DNA of 64,000 nucleotides from Beduinella massiliensis (GTDB taxonomy: Bacteria > Bacillota > Clostridia > Christensenellales > Aristaeellaceae): NCBI RefSeq assembly GCF_900199405.1, contig NZ_LT963430.1, positions 2,883,605 to 2,947,604 of the forward strand, given 5' to 3'. Below the pieces are notes generated by a model. The model was not told the origin of the DNA. It saw only the letters and a list, made by a program, of their open reading frames with translations, and did no database searches. Shown here in pieces: positions 60,154 through 64,000 of the stretch. The stretch's first letter is position 1. Each line of letters starts with the position of its first letter. The translations under genes were made by a program, and so were the position numbers.

Positions 60154-60938
60154 AGCGCGCCCCCTTCGCGCGCGTTTTGAATGAGCTCTTCGAGCGCGCC
60201 GTATGTCTGCGCGGGCGCGGCCAATACACCGATCGGCCGCTCAAAGCCCCATACGTCCGGCGAAAGCGCGCCTACGCGTCCGCCCGCCTCCTGCACGAGC
60301 AGCGACCCGGCGGCGTAATCCCAAGGCGAAAGGCGAAGCTCAAAATACCCCTCGCTCCGCCCCGCGGCGACCGCGCACAGGTCCAGCGCCGCGCTGCCGG
60401 AGCGGCGCACGTCGCAGCAGGCGCGGAAGATCGCTTTAGCCGCCGCAAACGACTGATCCGTCAGCTCCAGATTATACGGCGCGGTGCCGAAAAAGATCAC
60501 CGCGCGGGAAAGCCCGCGCGAGCTCACGGCAATGGGGCTGCCGTTGAGGAATGCGCCGCCGCCCGTCCGCGCCGAAAACAGCTCGTCCGCATAGGGATCG
60601 TACACCGCGCCCAGCACCGGGCTTCCCCCGTCCAGCAGGGCGATGGAGACCGCGCTGTGGCGCAGGCCGCTGATGAAATTCTGCGTGCCGTCGATGGGAT
60701 CGATGACCCAGGCGCAGCCCGCCGTCACGGCCTCGTTGCGCTTTTCCTCCGCGACGAACTGCGCGCCCGGTACGAGCGGGGTCAGCGCCTCGATCACCTG
60801 CGCTTGAACGGCCTCGTCCAAATCGGTCACGAAGTTCGCGTGCCCCTCTTTTTCATGGATGCTGAGCGCTCCGGCTTCCAACATGCGCGCCCCCGCCGCA
60901 CGGGCGACGGCGCACACCTTCTGTAGCAGTGCTTCCAT
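60150..60938 (-). CDS. Inositol monophosphatase-family phosphatase
   Basis: The 262-residue Mg2+-dependent phosphatase has the metal-binding motifs VAEEKRNEA (Glu), IDPIDGTQNFISGL (two Asp) and the late LSPWDYAAGSLLVQEAGG. It acts on inositol-1-phosphate or a similar sugar phosphate. The start at 60938 is 9 bases after GAGGG; other ATGs lie 3 and 9 bases earlier. It has a good promoter at 61037-61065 and is followed by the hydrolase with a four-base overlap. Confidence 0.88.
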   Translation of the reverse strand: MEALLQKVCAVARAAGARMLEAGALSIHEKEGHANFVTDLDEAVQAQVIEALTPLVPGAQFVAEEKRNEAVTAGCAWVIDPIDGTQNFISGLRHSAVSIALLDGGSPVLGAVYDPYADELFSARTGGGAFLNGSPIAVSSRGLSRAVIFFGTAPYNLELTDQSFAAAKAIFRACCDVRRSGSAALDLCAVAAGRSEGYFELRLSPWDYAAGSLLVQEAGGRVGALSPDVWGFERPIGVLAAPAQTYGALEELIQNAREGGAL

Positions 60939-61036
60939 ATACATCATCCCTCGATCGTTCGTTAACGCCCCAAACAGGCGCACCAGGGTACCTGCGCGAA
61001 CGCGACCGCCGCGCCCCTGTCTGCGGGGTATACGCC

Positions 61037-61065
61037 ATTCTAGCAAGGTACGGGGCCGGCGTCAA
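61037..61065 (-). promoter_or_regulatory. Promoter of the inositol-phosphatase/hydrolase operon
   Basis: Minus strand TTGACG, 17 bp, TAGAAT, about 100 bases upstream of the start. No leader element was recognised in the intervening sequence. Confidence 0.7.
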
Positions 61066-61157
61066 CCGTTTTAGCATGACGCGTCCAATTCTTCCCTTTC
61101 TTTGGGCGCCGCCGGACAAACCGCGGGCGTGTCAAGCGGCGGCCTCGCCCCTTTCGC

Positions 61158-61523
61158 TCAGGCTCCGGCCAGCATTTCGACCGCCGAAGCTTCGTCCGGG
61201 GCAAAAAAGATGTTCTTGCCTTTATTGCTTTCCCGAATAAAGTCCTGCAGGGGCTTGCTTTTGTAACCGGTAAAATCCCCGTAGATCGCAAGCTTCACCC
61301 TGTAATTCACAAACTTTTGCAGGACCTCACCCGCAAGCCCGCTGCTAAGCGTGAAAAACGCCGGCGCGAACGCCTCCTTGCCCAGGACGATCGCCTCACA
61401 CCCGCTTTCATATTTGACCGTCATCATCAGGTCAAGCGCGTCCTGACCGCTCTTTATGACGGCTTCGCCCGCATTTACGACGGCAACCGAACGTCCGCCG
61501 CAGGGGAATGTCTTTATTTCCAT
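61158..61523 (-). CDS. DUF4180 domain protein
   Basis: The 121-residue protein matches the DUF4180 pattern: GEAVIKSGQDALDLMMTVKYESGCEAIVLGKE, FFTLSSGLAGEVLQKFVNYRVKLAIYGDF and SKPLQDFIRESNKGKNIFF. The repeated hydrophobic/charged alternation suggests an alpha/beta STAS-like fold. It starts at 61523 after AAAAGGAG, five bases after the rsgA stop, and is presumably co-transcribed. Family function is not known; proteins of this kind sometimes accompany acetyltransferases or regulators. Confidence 0.8.
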   Translation of the reverse strand: MEIKTFPCGGRSVAVVNAGEAVIKSGQDALDLMMTVKYESGCEAIVLGKEAFAPAFFTLSSGLAGEVLQKFVNYRVKLAIYGDFTGYKSKPLQDFIRESNKGKNIFFAPDEASAVEMLAGA

Positions 61524-61528
61524 CCTTC

Positions 61529-62485
61529 TTATCTCCTTTTCTCCCTTCCACGCCGGCCTCGCCTTTCCTCCTCCCGGCGCAGTTTCAGGTAATTTTCGTA
61601 GCGTCCGCGTTCGATCGCGCCGCTTTCCACCGCCCGGCGCACCGCGCAGCCGGGTTCCTGCCCGTGCGCGCAGTCTGCAAACCGGCACGAAGCGGCCAGC
61701 GCTTCGATGTCCTCAAACGCGGCGTCCACGTCGCTCTCGTCCAGCGCGAATTCGCGCATGCCCGGCGTGTCGATGACCGCGCCGCCGCCCGGCAGGCGAA
61801 CGAGCTGCCTGTGCGTCGTGGTGTGGCGGCCACGCGCGTCCTCCTCGCGGACGGCGCTGGTGCGCAGGGCGTCCTCCCCGATCAGCGCGTTTAAAAGCGT
61901 GGATTTTCCCACGCCGGAAGAGCCGACGAACGCCGCCTGCCCCGTCCCGATGCGCGCGCGCACCTGCCGCACATCTGCCCCGTCCTTTGCGGAGCAGCAG
62001 AGGATTTGAACGCCCGGATTGTCCTGTGCGACCTGAGCCCGTCGCGCGCCTGCCTCCGCGCATAGATCGGCCTTGGTGAGCACGATCACCGGTGCGATGC
62101 CCGCACCGCGCGCTGCGGCGAGGTATCGCTCCAACCGGCGTTGGCGCAGTTCCTGATTGAGCGACGTACAGATGAACAGCACGTCCAGATTGGCGGCGAT
62201 GGGCTGGCTGTATCGCTTCGGGCCCGCCGCCGTGCGCAGCAGCAGGCTGCGCCGCGGCAGAATCTCCAAAATGACGGCGTCACCCTGGATGTCCTCATCG
62301 CGGTCGAGCGCGACGCGATCCCCCACGACGGGGAAATCCGCAGCTGACCGCAGCCGATGGGCGAGCTTGCCCGCGACGCGGGCGCGCATTTCGCGCCCGG
62401 TTTCTTCGCAAAGTACGCTGTAGAGTTCGTGGTGCTGGCTTAAAACTGTTCCCAAAATGGTCTTCAAAGAGATGCTCCTTTTCAT
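61529..62485 (-). CDS. rsgA: Ribosome small-subunit-dependent GTPase RsgA
   Basis: The 318-residue GTPase assists 30S maturation. It has an N-terminal OB fold, then a circularly permuted GTPase (G4 LTKADL, then G1 GSSGVGKSTLLNALIGE, then G3 DTPGMREFAL) and a C-terminal zinc knuckle (CRFADCAHGQEPGC). The start is uncertain: the ATG at 62485 and another at 62494 lack a clear ribosome binding site and lie directly after a terminator hairpin. A leader peptide and promoter precede it (62551-62684), suggesting regulated expression. Confidence 0.92.
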   Translation of the reverse strand: MKRSISLKTILGTVLSQHHELYSVLCEETGREMRARVAGKLAHRLRSAADFPVVGDRVALDRDEDIQGDAVILEILPRRSLLLRTAAGPKRYSQPIAANLDVLFICTSLNQELRQRRLERYLAAARGAGIAPVIVLTKADLCAEAGARRAQVAQDNPGVQILCCSAKDGADVRQVRARIGTGQAAFVGSSGVGKSTLLNALIGEDALRTSAVREEDARGRHTTTHRQLVRLPGGGAVIDTPGMREFALDESDVDAAFEDIEALAASCRFADCAHGQEPGCAVRRAVESGAIERGRYENYLKLRREEERRGRRGREKRR

Positions 62486-62494
62486 TTTGGGCAT

Positions 62495-62528
62495 AAAAAT
62501 GCCCGGGAGGGTTGGATCTCTCCCGGGC
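62495..62528 (-). terminator. Terminator in the rsgA leader
   Basis: Minus strand GCCCGGGAG..CTCCCGGGC followed by ATTTTTATG. The final ATG is an in-frame rsgA start. The hairpin lies after the leader peptide, as in an attenuator. Confidence 0.75.
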
Positions 62529-62550
62529 AATCACATTTCTTGCCGCGCGG

Positions 62551-62610
62551 TTAATGGGCCAAACACGCCGGGAGCCGTGTTTCAAAGGCCTTCCTATCCA
62601 AATCCTTCAT
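62551..62610 (-). CDS. Short leader peptide of rsgA
   Basis: A 19-residue frame, MKDLDRKAFETRLPACLAH, starts 8 bases after AAAGGAG and ends in TAA, about 25 bases before the terminator hairpin. An in-frame ATG nine codons upstream would make 28 residues. It follows the promoter at 62656-62684 by about 45 bases. The quality of the ribosome binding site suggests real translation. It may be a cis-acting leader for rsgA. Confidence 0.45.
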   Translation of the reverse strand: MKDLDRKAFETRLPACLAH

Positions 62611-62655
62611 ATCCACCGCTCCTTTCTCATCGTCCATTTGGCTCAACCGGAACGC

Positions 62656-62684
62656 AGTATAGCACAAGTATCGCCCGTTGTCCA
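62656..62684 (-). promoter_or_regulatory. rsgA promoter
   Basis: Minus strand TGGACA, 17 bp, TATACT, immediately after the acetyltransferase gene stop. Confidence 0.7.
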
Positions 62685-62688
62685 GTCC

Positions 62689-63111
62689 CTACAGGCACTT
62701 TATGAACATTCGCTCGTCCTCCGGCGCGTATCCGCTGGACGCGTAAAACGCCTGGGCTGCCGCGTTATTTCCGCCCGTGAGCAAAAAGACTTCGCGGACG
62801 CCGCGCCGCGACAGCTCCCGCTCCGCCAGGCGCAGCATCTCTGCCGCGAAACCCCTTCGCCGGTACGCCTCCCGGACGTACAGCTCCGCGATCTGTCCGC
62901 TGGGGTCGCGATAGCAAAGGGAGCGAATACACCGCGCACACAGGAACCCGGCGGGTTCGTCCGCCTCCAGCGCCAGCACGGCGATCTCCTCCGTGCTTTC
63001 CCGAAGCGCGCGGGCGATCTGGTGTGCGCTCGCGGTTCCTTCCCCGTTAAACTCGCGATTGAGAACACACAGCGCCTGCGCGTCCGCTTCGCGCGCAATC
63101 CTTACCTGCAT
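62689..63111 (-). CDS. GNAT-family N-acetyltransferase
   Basis: The 140-residue GNAT protein has IRIAREADAQALC-like start VRIAREADAQAL, core IAVLALEADEPAGFLCAR, IAELYVREAYRRRGFAAEML (acetyl-CoA loop) and EVFLLTGGNNAAAQAFYASSGYAPEDE. The latter matches small-molecule acetyltransferases. The start at 63111 is one base after the SDR stop, so translation is coupled. Substrate unknown. Confidence 0.85.
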   Translation of the reverse strand: MQVRIAREADAQALCVLNREFNGEGTASAHQIARALRESTEEIAVLALEADEPAGFLCARCIRSLCYRDPSGQIAELYVREAYRRRGFAAEMLRLAERELSRRGVREVFLLTGGNNAAAQAFYASSGYAPEDERMFIKCL

Positions 63112-63112
63112 T

Positions 63113-63964
63113 TTACACCCCGGAATAGGCCGAGAAGCCGCCGTCAATGGGCAGCACGACGCCCGTGATGAAGGACGCCGCCTCCTCGTTGAGCAGGAAC
63201 AGCAGCGCGCCGTCGAGCTCCTCCGCCTTGCCGAAGCGGCCCATGGGCGTGGCGGCGAGGATCTTCCCCGTACGCGGCGTCGGCGTGCCGTCGTCATGAA
63301 AGAGCATCTTTTCGTTCTGCTTGGTCACGAAAAAGCCCGGAGCGATGGCATTGACGCGAATGCCCGCCCTGGAGAAGTGCACGGCAAGCCACTGGGTAAA
63401 GTTAGAAACCGCCGCTTTCGCGCCGGAATAGGCGGGAATCTTCGTCAACGGGCAGAAGGCGTTCATAGAGCTGACGTTGACGATGGAGCAGCCCTTGCGG
63501 CCGACCATCTGCGCCGCGAACGCCTGCGTGGGCAGCAGCGTGCCCAGGAAGTTGAGGTTGAATACGAACTCCACGCCGGAGGCTTCCAAATCGAAGAAGC
63601 TCTTCGTGTCCGCGTCCAGGTCGCCTTCCTCGTAATATTCCTTGTCCGTCGTCGCGCGCGGATTGTTGCCGCCCGCGCCATTGACGAGCACGTCGCAGGG
63701 ACCGAGGCCGGCCTTCACCTGCTCCGCGACCGCCTTGCACATGTCCTTGTCCAGCACGTTGCACTTGTACGCCTTCGCGACGCCGCCCTCCGCCTCGATC
63801 TCTGCGGCAAAACCCGCCGCCGCCGCTTCGTTGAGGTCGAGCAGCGCGACCTTCGCGCCCGCGCGCGCGAGCACCTTGGAAAAGCTGCTGCAAAGCACGC
63901 CGCCCGCGCCCGTTACCACCGCCACCTTCCCGTGAAGGTCGGTATTGATCGGATTTTTCATCAT
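63113..63964 (-). CDS. uxuB: D-mannonate oxidoreductase-like SDR (UxuB-type)
   Basis: The 283-residue SDR has the NAD(P) motif VVTGAGGVLCSSFSKVLA, where the GGVLCS word is characteristic of fructuronate reductase/D-mannonate oxidoreductases. It also has LVNGAGGNNPRATT, FVFNLNFLGTLLPTQAFA, catalytic IVNVSSMNAF and Y-x-x-x-K in PAYSGAKAAV. It would interconvert D-fructuronate and D-mannonate in hexuronate breakdown. The start at 63964 follows GAGG; the sequence continues to the window edge with its promoter unseen. Coupled with the GNAT gene. Confidence 0.75.
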   Translation of the reverse strand: MMKNPINTDLHGKVAVVTGAGGVLCSSFSKVLARAGAKVALLDLNEAAAAGFAAEIEAEGGVAKAYKCNVLDKDMCKAVAEQVKAGLGPCDVLVNGAGGNNPRATTDKEYYEEGDLDADTKSFFDLEASGVEFVFNLNFLGTLLPTQAFAAQMVGRKGCSIVNVSSMNAFCPLTKIPAYSGAKAAVSNFTQWLAVHFSRAGIRVNAIAPGFFVTKQNEKMLFHDDGTPTPRTGKILAATPMGRFGKAEELDGALLFLLNEEAASFITGVVLPIDGGFSAYSGV

Positions 63965-64000
63965 TTTCAAATCGCCTCTTTCTTTAATCCCTGCGCTTTT

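Noticed and set aside
1-64000. tRNA genes, CRISPR arrays, insertion sequences, prophage genes
   Set aside because: I looked for clover-leaf-like GTTCGAATC/GGTTCAAATC words, regular repeat-spacer patterns, transposase DDE/HUH motifs and terminal repeats in the intergenic regions and saw none. This is a by-eye check; tRNAscan-SE and ISfinder would be decisive.

Overview
The window is GC-rich bacterial DNA, tightly packed, with strong AGGAGG-type ribosome binding sites, many ATGA/GTGA stop-start overlaps and occasional GTG and TTG starts. The gene content (heterodimeric ABC exporter, ECF-type FolT, T-box, TPP and THF riboswitches, TRAP and BMP-type importers, Pol I without a proofreading motif) points to a Bacillota/Clostridia lineage with high GC, plausibly a gut Christensenellales-like organism. 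That assignment is inference. No tRNA, rRNA, CRISPR array or complete mobile element was seen. One AT-rich patch (about 53.8-54.8 kb) looks foreign.

Layout. 0-3 kb: edge of a solute-binding protein gene, a degenerate CDP-glucose dehydratase-like gene, and two ABC-2 permeases without an ATPase. 3-7.2 kb: a ferredoxin-fused aldo/keto reductase with a MerR-type promoter, a TPP-riboswitch operon tenA-thiD-thiE, and an AraC-family pseudogene. 7.3-14.8 kb: LysR regulator divergent from a PLP decarboxylase, then livJ-livH-livM-livG-livF for branched-chain amino acid uptake. 14.9-18.9 kb: marR plus two half-ABC exporters. 19-22.7 kb: phospholipase C-like protein, a small (p)ppGpp hydrolase-like protein, THF riboswitch-folT, and a GT39-type glycosyltransferase. 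22.8-31.4 kb: SH3-repeat secreted protein, pseudouridine synthase, acetyltransferase, and a nucleoside-type (BMP) ABC importer operon ending in an orotate phosphoribosyltransferase. 31.5-33.8 kb: acetyltransferase, TrmO-like protein and its probable MerR regulator. 33.8-41.9 kb: a complete oligopeptide ABC importer. 42-50.1 kb: membrane protein, phosphoglucomutase, and polA-coaE-lytic transglycosylase-SBP. 50.2-53.8 kb: T-box-controlled TRAP transporter. 55-59.2 kb: asnA, then a membrane-anchored GrpE-like/Hsp70-like pair. 59.2-64 kb: hydrolase/inositol-phosphatase operon, DUF4180 protein, rsgA with a leader peptide, acetyltransferase and a UxuB-like dehydrogenase.

Themes. The window is dominated by uptake of amino acids, peptides, nucleosides and vitamins, much of it under RNA control. 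Six solute-binding proteins have ordinary signal peptides and none shows a lipobox, which is unusual for a Gram-positive. The most novel candidates are the membrane-tethered Hsp70/GrpE-like pair (56225-59133), the T-box in front of a TRAP transporter, a leader peptide and terminator in front of rsgA, two MerR-type 19-bp-spacer promoters, and an intergenic motif found twice with tandem hairpins.
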